Under the pieces are notes generated by a model. The model did not search any database. It was given only the letters and a program-made list of their open reading frames with translations, and was not told the origin of the DNA. Both the position numbers and the translations under genes were made by a program. Shown in pieces: positions 38,214 to 49,468 of a stretch of DNA of 50,257 bases; position 1 is the stretch's first letter, and each line of letters opens with the position of its first letter. Origin of the DNA: Enterobacteriaceae bacterium UBA2655 (GTDB taxonomy: Bacteria > Pseudomonadota > Gammaproteobacteria > Enterobacterales > Enterobacteriaceae); contig DENB01000062.1 of the NCBI GenBank assembly GCA_002359495.1, positions 47,837 through 98,093 of the forward strand, given 5' to 3'.

Positions 38214-39182
38214 CTACGCTTCAAACGGAAAGCGGATCCCCCAGCGCTGGCGAATATCGCTCATCAGGGCGACCACGTCGTTGGTCAGGTAGTGCAGCGG
38301 GTTCTCTCCCGCAGCGACCCACTGCTCGACCGCCGTTATCTCATACTGCAGCGCGCGTTCGGTGTCGCCCGCCGCGATGACCTCGCTTTCGCCGCTGGCC
38401 CATGTCAGCGTCGCCTGCTGCGCGCGCGGAAAATCATCGACGGTGATAAAGCCGTTCTCCCATGCGACGGTGCCGCGCTTGGGCATTTTGGCGCGAAACG
38501 CCAGCGCCAGGGTCGCAATCTCGCCCCGGCTATTTTGCAGCACGATGCCGCACTGTTCATCCACGCCGGTAGCAAACTTTTCCACTGTGGTCAGCACCGT
38601 TCCGGGCTGTTCGCTCATAAAGAATCGGGCGAAAGAGAGCGCATAGGTGCCGATATCCAGCAGCGCGCCGCCCGCCAGCGCCGGGTTAAAGAAACGGTTT
38701 TCAGGATCGTCCACTTTCAGTGAACCGAAGGAGACCTGAATCATCTTTAGCCGCCCCAGACGTCCGCTCTCCGCCAAGGCTTTGAGTTGATGAAACAGCG
38801 GCATATGGAAAAGGGTCATCGCTTCCGCGACGATCAGATTTTTCTCCTGCGCCAGTCGGTTGATCGCCCCCAGCTCCGCGCTGCTGACCGTGATCGCCTT
38901 CTCCACCAGCAGATGCTTGCCGTTTTCCAGCGCCTGTCTCATCAGGCCATAGTGGCTGGCATGCGGCGTCGAGATATAGACGATGTCGATCGCTTTATCG
39001 GCAAAGAGTCGCGCGAAGTCGTCATACACCTGACCGATACCGTAACGCTGAGCGAACGCCTCGCCCTTTTCGCGATTGCGCGCGCCGACCGCCGTAATCT
39101 GTCGTCCCATCGCCGTCATCGCCCCGGCAAACTGATGCGCAATGGCGCCCGGCCCTACAATCGCCCAACTCAACGGTTTCAT
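38214..39182 (-). CDS. Gfo/Idh/MocA family NAD(P)-dependent oxidoreductase
   Basis: This is a predicted cytosolic oxidoreductase acting on a sugar, inositol or related polyol; the substrate is unknown. The 322-residue product has an N-terminal Rossmann fold with GPGAIAHQFAGAM (residues 10-22). The family's catalytic lysine is in LLVEKAITV, and the C-terminal alpha/beta domain includes GGALLDIGTYAL. It lies 112 bp from the yliI start on the same strand and is absent from this place in E. coli. It is divergent from rimO. The pairing with a periplasmic sugar dehydrogenase hints at sugar use but proves nothing. Confidence 0.88.
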   Translation of the reverse strand: MKPLSWAIVGPGAIAHQFAGAMTAMGRQITAVGARNREKGEAFAQRYGIGQVYDDFARLFADKAIDIVYISTPHASHYGLMRQALENGKHLLVEKAITVSSAELGAINRLAQEKNLIVAEAMTLFHMPLFHQLKALAESGRLGRLKMIQVSFGSLKVDDPENRFFNPALAGGALLDIGTYALSFARFFMSEQPGTVLTTVEKFATGVDEQCGIVLQNSRGEIATLALAFRAKMPKRGTVAWENGFITVDDFPRAQQATLTWASGESEVIAAGDTERALQYEITAVEQWVAAGENPLHYLTNDVVALMSDIRQRWGIRFPFEA

Positions 39183-39374
39183 CGCTTGTCCCCTTTCGCT
39201 GCGTAAAGGGTAAGTGTATGCGAAAGCTGATTTTATGCGGGCGAACAGTCGGCCAGGCGGTATGGCGGCTGAGTCGCGTAACGCCCTGCGTTTTCCATGG
39301 AGATAACGGTATAAATTTCACCTTAACGCATGTAAAATCGCGCGCCAACGCTGTGCAGAACCGGAAATTGAGCC

Positions 39375-40706
39375 ATGTCTAATACCAATACAACACTGGC
39401 GCCGCGCGTGGGATTCGTCTCACTGGGCTGTCCAAAAAATCTCGTCGACTCTGAGCGCATCCTCACCGAACTGCGGACCGAGGGCTACGACGTCGTACCA
39501 CGTTACGATGATGCGGAGATTGTCATCGTTAATACCTGTGGTTTTATCGACAGCGCAGTGCAGGAATCACTGGAAGCCATTGGCGAAGCGCTGAACGAAA
39601 ACGGCAAGGTGATTGTCACCGGCTGCCTCGGCGCGAAAGAGAACCAGATCCGCGAAGTGCACCCAAAGGTGCTGGAGATCACCGGTCCGCACAGCTATGA
39701 GCAGGTGCTGTCGCACGTGCATCACTATGTGCCGAAGCCGCAGCACAACCCGTTCCTCAGCCTGGTGCCGGAACAGGGCGTGAAGCTGACGCCGCGCCAT
39801 TACGCCTATCTGAAAATTTCCGAAGGCTGCAACCATCGCTGCACCTTCTGCATCATTCCGTCGATGCGCGGCGACCTCGACAGCCGTCCGATCAGCTCGG
39901 TGCTGGATGAAGCTAAGCGTCTGGTGGAAGCGGGCGTGAAAGAGCTGCTGGTTATTTCGCAGGACACCTCAGCCTATGGCGTCGATGTCAAACACCGTAC
40001 CGGCTTCTGGAACGGCTCGCCGGTTAAAACCAGCATGGTCAGCCTGTGCGAACAGCTGGCGAAGCTCGGCGTCTGGGTGCGTCTGCACTACGTTTACCCT
40101 TACCCGCACGTGGACGAGGTAATCCCGCTGATGGCGGAAGGCAAAATCCTGCCCTACCTTGATATCCCGCTGCAGCACGCCAGCCCGCGCATCCTGAAGC
40201 TGATGAAGCGTCCAGGCGCGGTTGAGCGCACGCTGGAGCGCATCAAGCGCTGGCGCGAAATCTGCCCGGAGCTGACGCTGCGTTCGACCTTTATTGTCGG
40301 CTTCCCCGGCGAAACCGAAGAGGATTTCCAGATGCTGCTGGACTTCCTGAAAGAGGCGCGCCTCGATCGCGTCGGCTGCTTTAAATACAGTCCAGTGGAA
40401 GGCGCGACCGCCAACCAGCTGGCGGATCAGGTGCCGGAAGCGGTGAAAGAAGAACGTTACGATCGCTTTATGCAGCTGCAGCAGCAGATCTCCAGCGAGC
40501 GCCTGCAGGAAAAAGTCGGCCGCGAAATTCTGGTGATGATCGACGAAGTGGACGAAGAAGGCGCGATTGGCCGCAGCATGGCGGATGCGCCGGAAATCGA
40601 CGGCGCGGTCTATCTCAACGGCGAAACCCAGCTGAAGCCGGGCGACGTAGTGCGCGTTAAGGTTGAAAACGCCGACGAATACGATCTCTGGGGCAGCAAG
40701 GTTTAA
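39375..40706 (+). CDS. rimO: Ribosomal protein S12 methylthiotransferase RimO
   Basis: RimO is a radical-SAM enzyme with two 4Fe-4S clusters that adds a methylthio group to Asp89 (E. coli precursor numbering) of S12. The 443-residue product (E. coli 441) has N-terminal UPF0004-domain cysteines C19, C55 and C84. The radical-SAM triad is C152, C156 and C159 (GCNHRCTFC). A C-terminal TRAM domain starts near residue 375. Its stop overlaps the end of the convergent DUF4385 gene by four bases. Confidence 0.97.
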   Translation: MSNTNTTLAPRVGFVSLGCPKNLVDSERILTELRTEGYDVVPRYDDAEIVIVNTCGFIDSAVQESLEAIGEALNENGKVIVTGCLGAKENQIREVHPKVLEITGPHSYEQVLSHVHHYVPKPQHNPFLSLVPEQGVKLTPRHYAYLKISEGCNHRCTFCIIPSMRGDLDSRPISSVLDEAKRLVEAGVKELLVISQDTSAYGVDVKHRTGFWNGSPVKTSMVSLCEQLAKLGVWVRLHYVYPYPHVDEVIPLMAEGKILPYLDIPLQHASPRILKLMKRPGAVERTLERIKRWREICPELTLRSTFIVGFPGETEEDFQMLLDFLKEARLDRVGCFKYSPVEGATANQLADQVPEAVKEERYDRFMQLQQQISSERLQEKVGREILVMIDEVDEEGAIGRSMADAPEIDGAVYLNGETQLKPGDVVRVKVENADEYDLWGSKV

Positions 40707-41152
40707 CCATACTTCTGCTGGTGCGCTTTTTTGCGCGCCAGATAATCTTCGTCGGCGCGCAGCCGATCCCAGTACCCTTTAAAAATGGCCGCCGCCGCGG
40801 CCTTTTCTTCATCCCGTCCCCAGGGCAGCTCCTTGCCGTCAGCGTCATATTTGCGCCCGCCCTTGTGATTGCTGTAGCGTCGCGCCCGCGTATACCCCAT
40901 CTGAATAAATTTACGCGCCATATCCATGCCGACGAAATCATCCTGCTCACGATAGGTTTCAAACAGCGACATAATCTTTTCCGCCGATTTTTCCGCCAGC
41001 GGCACGGTGCGAAACCGCCAATGGGGCAATATTTCGCTTTTATAAGGTTCGACCATTAATACCCCCTGCTCGCCGCGCCCAACCTGATATAGTTCCGGGT
41101 TTTGGCGAAAGTCGATGTTTTTAAAATCCAACTGATAATCGAATGGCTTCAT
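40703..41152 (-). CDS. DUF4385 domain protein
   Basis: This is a conserved protein of unknown function found in many bacteria and in T4-like phages. The 149-residue product matches the DUF4385 pattern: [20 protein letters not shown] near residue 13, [12 protein letters not shown] near 37, and [22 protein letters not shown] near 86. It is soluble and rich in charged residues. It ends four bases inside rimO on the opposite strand. It is not at this locus in E. coli, so a phage-linked origin is possible but unproven. Confidence 0.85.
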   Translation of the reverse strand: MKPFDYQLDFKNIDFRQNPELYQVGRGEQGVLMVEPYKSEILPHWRFRTVPLAEKSAEKIMSLFETYREQDDFVGMDMARKFIQMGYTRARRYSNHKGGRKYDADGKELPWGRDEEKAAAAAIFKGYWDRLRADEDYLARKKAHQQKYG

Positions 41153-41215
41153 TTCAGTATTCCCACTGGCCGCGGCTTGCGCGCGACGTTATAACGAAAA
41201 CGATTAAAACTCTAT

Positions 41216-41242
41216 TTTAGTTATTTTTTCTGCAACCGATTA
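41216..41242 (+). promoter_or_regulatory. Possible sigma28 (FliA) promoter of the chemoreceptor gene
   Basis: TTTAGTTA and ACCGATTA, 11 bp apart, match the FliA consensus TAAAGTTT-N11-GCCGATAA at 5 of 8 and 6 of 8 positions. They are 35 bp before the start. Chemoreceptor genes of enterics are typically FliA-dependent. Confidence 0.35.
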
Positions 41243-41277
41243 ATTAATGGTTAAGCTACCGCATAAAAGAGGCCAAA

Positions 41278-42903
41278 ATGGTTAAAAGGGTTAAGATTGT
41301 TACTGCCGTTACTTTTATTTTAGTGATATTTACCGTAATGCAGGTGGCTTCCTGCTCGCTCTTCATTACATCGATGTTTTCTGGAAAGCACGTTTTTTTT
41401 GATAGCAGCCAACTATCGAAACAGCAGCACGAACTGGCAGATGGCTTGCAAACGCTAATTAAAACGCGCTTAACCCTCAGCCGCGCCGCTATCCGCCTGT
41501 TAAAAAACAATACGGATCTTAATGCACCGCAATCCGGCGATGCGCTAATGACTACTGCCGCAGCCTCGCTCGACGAAGCCCGACAGCATTTCAAAACATA
41601 TAAAGCTATGCCGCTGATCCAGGGCCAAAACCTCGAAACTCTGGCGCTGATTGAAAAAAAATACAACACCATGACAAACCTGTTGCAACAATCCTTCGCG
41701 CTGCTCAAAGCCAATGATTATTCCGGCTATGCCAATGTGGAACTTCAACAGGCGCAAGACGAGCTCGAAATAGCCTATACGCAGTGGCGCGCATTGAATA
41801 CGCAGTTACTGGCGAAAACCTATGTTAAATTCGATGACGCTTTCTATCGGATGGTCGTGACGGTGAGCATAATCGCCGCAATGGTTCTCTTAATACTTCT
41901 TAGCGTCTGGGCGCTGTTGCGTCATATTCTGCTGATACCGATGAAAAAACTGCAACAACAAATGGCGCGCTTCGCTGAAGGTGAAATATCAGAAAGCTTA
42001 CACATTGAGGGGCGCAGCGAAATGGCTTCGCTCGCCCGCAGCTTTAACCATATGCAACAGGCGTTGCTGAACACCGTCAATAATGTGCGCGACAGCGCCG
42101 ACGCCATTTTTAGCAACGCCAGCGATATCGCCAGTGGCAATACCGATCTCTCCGCGCGTACCGAACAACAGGCCGCCTCACTGGAGGAGACTGCCGCCAG
42201 CATGGAACAACTGACCGCCACCGTGAAGCAGAACGCCGACAATGCGCGTCAGGCATCGCTGCTGGCCAACAACGCCTCCGATATTGCGGGTAAAGGCGGC
42301 AAGGTGGTGGAAGGCGTGGTGAAAACCATGCATGACATTACTGACAGTTCGAAGAAGATTGCTGATATCACCAGCGTGATAGACGGCATCGCCTTCCAGA
42401 CAAATATTCTCGCGCTCAATGCGGCGGTGGAAGCCGCACGCGCCGGCGAGCAAGGACGCGGTTTCGCCGTAGTGGCGAATGAAGTACGCAGCCTCGCGCA
42501 GCGCAGCGCGCAAGCCGCGAAAGAGATCAAATTGCTGATTGAAAATTCCGTGCAGCGCGTCAACCAAGGTTCGCAGCAGGTCAGCAGCGCCGGTCATACC
42601 ATGCAGGAGATCGTCGGCGCAGTAAATCGCGTCACCGACATCATGAGCGAAATTACCCTGGCGTCCGACGAGCAGAGCCGCGGCATTGATCAGGTCGGCC
42701 GGGCGGTGACGGAAATGGATAGCGTTACCCAGCAAAACGCCTCGCTGGTTTATAAGTCCGCCAACGCCTCCGCCTCGCTGGAGCAACAGGCCAGACAGCT
42801 GTTAACTCTGGTAGCGGGCTTCCACACCGATGCGGAGAGGTCGTCCATCTCACCGATGCGTCAGCCGTCCGTCGATCTTAGCGCGGCGACGCCTCAGCTT
42901 TAA
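41278..42903 (+). CDS. Methyl-accepting chemotaxis protein (Tar/Tsr-type transducer)
   Basis: This is a predicted inner-membrane chemoreceptor signalling to CheA/CheW. The 541-residue product has TM1 at about residues 8-31, a periplasmic four-helix TarH-like sensor (32-188), TM2 (189-214) and HAMP (about 213-266). The long cytoplasmic coiled-coil has the conserved hairpin tip [20 protein letters not shown] near residue 369-388. The C-terminus ends LSAATPQL without the NWETF CheR/CheB tether, so adaptation would depend on other receptors. The ligand cannot be predicted. The 5' third and upstream region are noticeably more AT-rich than neighbouring genes. In E. coli yliE/yliF occupy this position. 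Its stop is 16 bp from convergent gsiD. Confidence 0.92.
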   Translation: MVKRVKIVTAVTFILVIFTVMQVASCSLFITSMFSGKHVFFDSSQLSKQQHELADGLQTLIKTRLTLSRAAIRLLKNNTDLNAPQSGDALMTTAAASLDEARQHFKTYKAMPLIQGQNLETLALIEKKYNTMTNLLQQSFALLKANDYSGYANVELQQAQDELEIAYTQWRALNTQLLAKTYVKFDDAFYRMVVTVSIIAAMVLLILLSVWALLRHILLIPMKKLQQQMARFAEGEISESLHIEGRSEMASLARSFNHMQQALLNTVNNVRDSADAIFSNASDIASGNTDLSARTEQQAASLEETAASMEQLTATVKQNADNARQASLLANNASDIAGKGGKVVEGVVKTMHDITDSSKKIADITSVIDGIAFQTNILALNAAVEAARAGEQGRGFAVVANEVRSLAQRSAQAAKEIKLLIENSVQRVNQGSQQVSSAGHTMQEIVGAVNRVTDIMSEITLASDEQSRGIDQVGRAVTEMDSVTQQNASLVYKSANASASLEQQARQLLTLVAGFHTDAERSSISPMRQPSVDLSAATPQL

Positions 42904-42919
42904 GGTCAGCGCGCGCCGG

Positions 42920-43825
42920 TCAGGTTTTCAGTTTGGGATCAAGCGCGTCGCGCAGCCCGTCGCCCAGCAGGTTAAAAGCCAGCACCGCGAGGAAAATGGC
43001 GAGGCTGGGAAAGATCGCTACGTGCGGCGCGATCACCATATCGGCGCGCGCCTCATTCAGCATCGCGCCCCACTCCGGCGTCGGCGGCTGCGCGCCCAGC
43101 CCGAGAAAAGAGAGGCTGGCGGCGGTAATAATCGAGGTGCCGATGCGCATGGTGAAATAGACCACAATCGACGACACCGTGCCGGGCAGAATATGGCGTA
43201 TCAGAATGGTCCAGTCGGAGGCGCCGATGCTGCGCGCCGACTCGATAAAGGTTTGATGCTTCAGCACCAGCGTATTGCCGCGCACCAGCCGGGCGAAAGC
43301 GGGAATGCTGAAAATCGCCACCGCGACGATGACGTTGGCCATGCCGCTTCCCATGATCGCCACCACGGCGATCGCCAGCAAAATGCCGGGAAAGGCGAAC
43401 AGCACGTCGCAGACGCGCATGGTGATGCGATCCCACCATCCTTCGTAGTAGCCCGCCAGCAGACCAAATAGCGTGCCGATCGCCGTACCGATAGCGACCG
43501 AAAAGAAGCCGGCGATCAGCGAGATGCGGGTGCCTACCAGCACGCGGCTGAAAATATCGCGGCCCAGCGAATCGACGCCGAACCAGTGGATCAGCGAAGG
43601 ACCTTCATTCAGCCGGTCATAGTCAAAATAGTTTTCCGCATCGAAAGGGGCGATCCAAGGGGCGATAAACGCCACCACCAGCAGCAGCAGCACAAACAGG
43701 CCGGCCAGCATCGCGACATGCTGACGGCGAAAACGCCGCCAGAATTCATGCCAGGGGGTGCGCACCCGATTTTCCGTGAGGGTCGGCATCGCCTTTAATG
43801 CCGCTTCGCGTCGCCAGTTTTTCAT
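42920..43825 (-). CDS. gsiD: Glutathione ABC transporter permease GsiD
   Basis: GsiD is one of the two permeases of the GsiABCD glutathione importer, related to the dipeptide DppC/OppC family. The 301-residue product (E. coli 303) has a cytoplasmic N-terminus with the OppC_N segment, six hydrophobic helices and the EAA loop [20 protein letters not shown]. It follows gsiC by 9 bp and ends the operon, convergent with the chemoreceptor gene. Confidence 0.95.
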   Translation of the reverse strand: MKNWRREAALKAMPTLTENRVRTPWHEFWRRFRRQHVAMLAGLFVLLLLVVAFIAPWIAPFDAENYFDYDRLNEGPSLIHWFGVDSLGRDIFSRVLVGTRISLIAGFFSVAIGTAIGTLFGLLAGYYEGWWDRITMRVCDVLFAFPGILLAIAVVAIMGSGMANVIVAVAIFSIPAFARLVRGNTLVLKHQTFIESARSIGASDWTILIRHILPGTVSSIVVYFTMRIGTSIITAASLSFLGLGAQPPTPEWGAMLNEARADMVIAPHVAIFPSLAIFLAVLAFNLLGDGLRDALDPKLKT

Positions 43826-43834
43826 TGCGACTCC

Positions 43835-44755
43835 TTATTTGTAGCGAATGGCCGGGTTGATCGTCGCATAAAGCAGATCGACCACCAGATTGATAAGAAT
43901 GAACTCCAGCGAAAACAGCAGCACTTCAGCCTGGATGACCGGGTAGTCGCGCATCTCGACCGAATCCACCAGCAGTCGTCCCAGCCCCGGCCAGTTGAAC
44001 ACCACCTCCACCACAATCGATCCGCCCAGCAGAAAGCCGAACTGCAACCCCATCATGGTCACCACCGGGATCATGGCGTTGCGCAGGCCATGCTTTACCA
44101 CCACCAGCGATTCACGCACCCCTTTGGCGCGCGCGGTGCGCATATAATCTTCCTGCATCACCTCGACGAAGGAGGCGCGGGTAAAACGCGCCATCACTGC
44201 GGCGACGGCGGCGCCCAGGGTAATGGAGGGCAGGATATAGTGTTTCCAGCCGTCGGCGCCCACGGTCGGCAGCCAGCCCAGCTCCACGGAAAAAATCTGC
44301 ATCAGCAGCATGCCGAGCGCGAAGGCAGGAAAAGAGATGCCAGAGACGGCGAGCGTCATACCGAGACGATCCGGCCAGCGGTTGCGCCACACGGCGGAGA
44401 CGATGCCGATCGTCATGCCGAAGATCACCGCCCAGACCATGCTGCTCAGCGTGAGCCAGAGAGTGGGGAAAAAGCGCGTGGCGATCTCTTCGGCAACCGC
44501 CCTTTTCGACACCATCGACTGGCCGAAATCGCCCTGCAGGGCGTTCAGCATAAAATGCCAGAACTGCTGTGGCAGCGGCTGATTCAGCCCCAGCTCCTGG
44601 CGCACCAGCGCCACCACCGACGCATCCGCTTCCGGTCCGGCGATCAGGCGCGCCGGATCGCCCGGCAGCAGGTGGACGAAGAGAAACACCAGCACCGCCA
44701 CGATCAGCAGCGTGGGAATCAGTCCCAACAGACGTTTTAGAAAATAGTTAAGCAT
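43835..44755 (-). CDS. gsiC: Glutathione ABC transporter permease GsiC
   Basis: GsiC is the partner permease of GsiD (DppB/OppB family). The 306-residue product equals E. coli GsiC. It starts [17 protein letters not shown] with the typical first helix, contains [10 protein letters not shown] and the EAA loop [20 protein letters not shown], and ends [16 protein letters not shown] precedes the ATG. An 11-bp hairpin lies in the 48-bp gap after gsiB. Confidence 0.95.
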   Translation of the reverse strand: MLNYFLKRLLGLIPTLLIVAVLVFLFVHLLPGDPARLIAGPEADASVVALVRQELGLNQPLPQQFWHFMLNALQGDFGQSMVSKRAVAEEIATRFFPTLWLTLSSMVWAVIFGMTIGIVSAVWRNRWPDRLGMTLAVSGISFPAFALGMLLMQIFSVELGWLPTVGADGWKHYILPSITLGAAVAAVMARFTRASFVEVMQEDYMRTARAKGVRESLVVVKHGLRNAMIPVVTMMGLQFGFLLGGSIVVEVVFNWPGLGRLLVDSVEMRDYPVIQAEVLLFSLEFILINLVVDLLYATINPAIRYK

Positions 44756-44773
44756 GCGGTTTCCTGCGCAGCT

Positions 44774-44799
44774 GACGCCAGCCCCGTCGGGCTGGCGTC
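44774..44799 (-). repeat. Perfect 11-bp hairpin between gsiB and gsiC
   Basis: GACGCCAGCCC (44774-44784) and GGGCTGGCGTC (44789-44799) are exact reverse complements around a 4-nt loop. No T run follows. The position after a binding-protein gene suggests an mRNA-stabilising or read-through-limiting stem, as known for intercistronic hairpins in malEFG-type operons. Confidence 0.7.
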
Positions 44800-44803
44800 C
44801 CGG

Positions 44804-46339
44804 TTACTTCAGATCGGCCTCGTCAAAGTTAAACGAGGTATCGGGCATCACATAAAAACCGCTCAGCGTTTTGCTGTTGGCGGAAAGCAGCTGCTCCACC
44901 ACCAGCGGGATCCACGGATGGTCGTTCCAGATATGATCCTGCGCATCTTTGTAAAGCTTCGCTTTTTGATCGCGATCGGTGGTTTTCAGCGCGTCAGCCA
45001 GATCTTTATCGACCTGCGGATTGCTGTAGAAAGCGGTATTGAAGATGGCCGGCGGCCAGGAAGCGGTGGCGAACAGCGGTGTCAGCGCCCAGTCCGCTTC
45101 GCCGGTGGAGGCTGACCAGCCGGTGTAGAACATCCGCACGTTGCTCTCTTTCTGCCCTTTTCCTTCCACTTCCGCGGCGCGCTGGCCCGCATCCATCGCC
45201 GTGACCTTCACTTTCACGCCGACCTGCGCCAGCTGCTGCTGGGTAAACTGCAACACTTTTTGCGCGGTGCTGTGGTTATGGGAGGACCAGAGAGTGGTTT
45301 CGAAGCCGTTCGGATAGCCCGCCTCTTTCAACAGTTCGCGCGCTTTCGCCGGATTATAAGGCACCGGCGGATAGCTCTGCGCAAAGTCGATGGCTGGCGG
45401 CACGACGCCGGTCGCCGGCGTGGCGTAACCGGCGAAGGCGACTTTCGCCAGCGCCTGGCGGTTAATCGCATACTCCAGCGCTTCACGTACCTTAGGGTTA
45501 TCGAACGGCTTCTGCGTTACGTTCAGGCTGATGTAGCGTTGCATGATCGACGGCGTGGTCACCACGTCGAGCTTGCTGTTTTTTTCCAGCAGTTTGGCCT
45601 GCTCGAACGGCACCGGGAAGACGAAATTCGCCTCGCCGGTTTGCAGCATCGCGGCGCGCGTATTGTTGTCCACCACCGGACGCCAGGTAATGCTGTCCAG
45701 CTTCGGATAGCCTTTTTTCCAGTAGCCGTCCCATTTGCTGACCTTGACGAAATCGGTCTGATTCCAGGTGACGAACTGGTACGGGCCGGTTCCTACCGGA
45801 TGGAAGCCGATCTCCTTGCCATACTTTTTCAGCGCGGTAGGCGAAATCATCGCCGCCGCCGGATGCGCCAGGTTGTTAATAAAGGCGGAGAACGGCTGCT
45901 TCAGGGTGATTTTTACCGTGGTGGGGTCCACCGCTTCGGTGGTGCCGATATATTTAAACAGGTTATAACGCTTGAGATGGTTATCCGGGTCGCTGGCGCG
46001 ATCGAGGTTAACCTTGACCGCCTCGGCGTTGAAGTCGCTGCCGTCCTGAAATTTGATGCCGGAACGCAGCTTAATGGTGTAAGTCAGCCCGTCGGCGCTC
46101 GCCTGATAACTTTCCGCCAGCACGTTAACCAGCTTCATATCTTTATCGAAGCCAAAAAGCCCCTGGTAGAACGATTTCGCCACGGCCTGAGAGAGCGTGT
46201 CGTTGGCGTCGTAAGGATCCAGCGTAGTGAAGTTGGATGCCACGGCGATAACCGCATCTTTCGCCGCCCAGGCGGGCAGCGCGATGACGCTGCTCAGCAA
46301 CCCGGCCGTCAGCACACTTTTACGCGTCATGTTGATCAT
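44804..46339 (-). CDS. gsiB: Glutathione periplasmic binding protein GsiB
   Basis: GsiB binds glutathione for import by GsiACD. The 511-residue product (E. coli 512) has a Sec signal ([20 protein letters not shown], cleaved near AWA-AKD). The SBP family 5 fold shows [27 protein letters not shown] in pieces, [10 protein letters not shown] and [14 protein letters not shown] Met at residue 4 is an alternative start. A 66-bp gap separates it from gsiA. Confidence 0.95.
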   Translation of the reverse strand: MINMTRKSVLTAGLLSSVIALPAWAAKDAVIAVASNFTTLDPYDANDTLSQAVAKSFYQGLFGFDKDMKLVNVLAESYQASADGLTYTIKLRSGIKFQDGSDFNAEAVKVNLDRASDPDNHLKRYNLFKYIGTTEAVDPTTVKITLKQPFSAFINNLAHPAAAMISPTALKKYGKEIGFHPVGTGPYQFVTWNQTDFVKVSKWDGYWKKGYPKLDSITWRPVVDNNTRAAMLQTGEANFVFPVPFEQAKLLEKNSKLDVVTTPSIMQRYISLNVTQKPFDNPKVREALEYAINRQALAKVAFAGYATPATGVVPPAIDFAQSYPPVPYNPAKARELLKEAGYPNGFETTLWSSHNHSTAQKVLQFTQQQLAQVGVKVKVTAMDAGQRAAEVEGKGQKESNVRMFYTGWSASTGEADWALTPLFATASWPPAIFNTAFYSNPQVDKDLADALKTTDRDQKAKLYKDAQDHIWNDHPWIPLVVEQLLSANSKTLSGFYVMPDTSFNFDEADLK

Positions 46340-46405
46340 GTTACTCGTTCTCCTGTAGTCCCTGAATGGGGTGTCACCGGTACGGCGATGACGATAATGG
46401 TTCGA

Positions 46406-48268
<1,863 letters not shown>

Positions 48269-48277
48269 GCTTGCTCC

Positions 48278-49243
48278 TTAGCTTTCACGATAGATAGCCA
48301 CGTTCAGCTCGCCGTCAACGTAAGCGTAGCCGCGATACATGCCTTCGCTGTTAAACGGCAGCGCCACGTTACCCTGATTATCGACCGCCACCAGGCCGCC
48401 GCTGCCGCCGAGCGCCGCGATCTTCTCCTCTACCACGTTGCGGCTCGCTTCCGCCAGGGTGCGTCCCGCATAGCGCATCTGCGCGGCGACGTCGTGAGCC
48501 GCCAGAACGCGGATAAAAACTTCGCCGCTGCCGGTACAGGAGACCGCCGCGCTGTCGTTACTGGCGTAACAGCCTGCGCCGGGCAGCGGCGAATCGCCGA
48601 CGCGCCCGGCCTGTTTATTCGTCATGCCGCCGGTTGAGGTGGCGGCCGCCAGGTTGCCGCGCAGATCGCAGGCGACCGCGCCGACGGTGCCGAATTTACG
48701 GTCGGGATCGAGCGGGTCGCCATTGGCGCCTTGCGCTTCGCCATCATGATCCAACAGCGTTTGCTGGCTTTGCCGCGCGCGTTGCAGCTGCTCCCAACGT
48801 TCCGGCGTGGAAAAGAAATCGGCTTCGACCTGCTCCAGCCCCTGATCAGCGGCAAATCGCTCGGCGCCTTCGCCGATAAACAGCAGATGCGGGCTATGCT
48901 CCAGCACCGCGCGCGCCGCCAGCACCGGGTTGCGAATGCGGCTGACGCCCGCCACCGCTCCCGCCTCCAGCGTGCTGCCATCCATCACGCTGGCGTCCAG
49001 CTCATGGGTGCCCTGGTGCGTGAATACCGCGCCTTTGCCGGCGTTGAACAGCGGGCACTCCTCCAGCAGACGCACCGCCTCGGTGACCGCATCCAGCGCG
49101 CTGCCGCCGTCGGCGAGAATTTTCTGACCGCTGGAGAGAATTTCCGCCAGCGCCTGGCGGTAGCGCCGCTCTTTTTCCACGCTCATTGCGGCGCGCGTAA
49201 TGGCGCCCGCCCCACCATGAATGGCGATCACTGCTTTAACCAT
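48278..49243 (-). CDS. iaaA: Isoaspartyl peptidase / L-asparaginase IaaA
   Basis: IaaA is an Ntn hydrolase that removes N-terminal isoaspartate from peptides and has minor asparaginase activity. The 321-residue precursor (E. coli 321) self-cleaves before the conserved Thr, here T186 in RKFGTVGAVA, making alpha and beta subunits. The substrate motifs NAGKGAVFT, STGGMTNKQAGRVGDSPLPGAG (split) and CTGSGE are intact. It is the first gene of iaaA-gsiABCD; the linkage suggests peptide and glutathione recycling for sulfur and nitrogen. Confidence 0.96.
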   Translation of the reverse strand: MVKAVIAIHGGAGAITRAAMSVEKERRYRQALAEILSSGQKILADGGSALDAVTEAVRLLEECPLFNAGKGAVFTHQGTHELDASVMDGSTLEAGAVAGVSRIRNPVLAARAVLEHSPHLLFIGEGAERFAADQGLEQVEADFFSTPERWEQLQRARQSQQTLLDHDGEAQGANGDPLDPDRKFGTVGAVACDLRGNLAAATSTGGMTNKQAGRVGDSPLPGAGCYASNDSAAVSCTGSGEVFIRVLAAHDVAAQMRYAGRTLAEASRNVVEEKIAALGGSGGLVAVDNQGNVALPFNSEGMYRGYAYVDGELNVAIYRES

Positions 49244-49468
49244 AGCGCTTTACTCCGTGAATGAACCGGCGTGAATCACTGATTTAAAATGGATTTCACC
49301 TTTTTTTAGCAATTTTCGACTATAGAAAGCCTGTCAGGGGTTGTAAAGCGGAAACTGCACTTCGCGGTCATACGCTTTTATTGTGGCTGGCGACCTCTGC
49401 CCGCATGTGACTCTGCGCGCGATTGCCACCATAATAGGCTCACTGAGACAACGCAGACTGGAAACGAT
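49244..49468. promoter_or_regulatory. Divergent iaaA-moeA promoter region
   Basis: This 225-bp gap separates divergent starts. For moeA, CATAAT (49430-49435) is a plausible -10 with a weak TGTGAC -35 at 18 bp. The iaaA side is AT-rich (49285-49325) with TTGCTA as a possible -35. Neither is certain. Confidence 0.35.
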
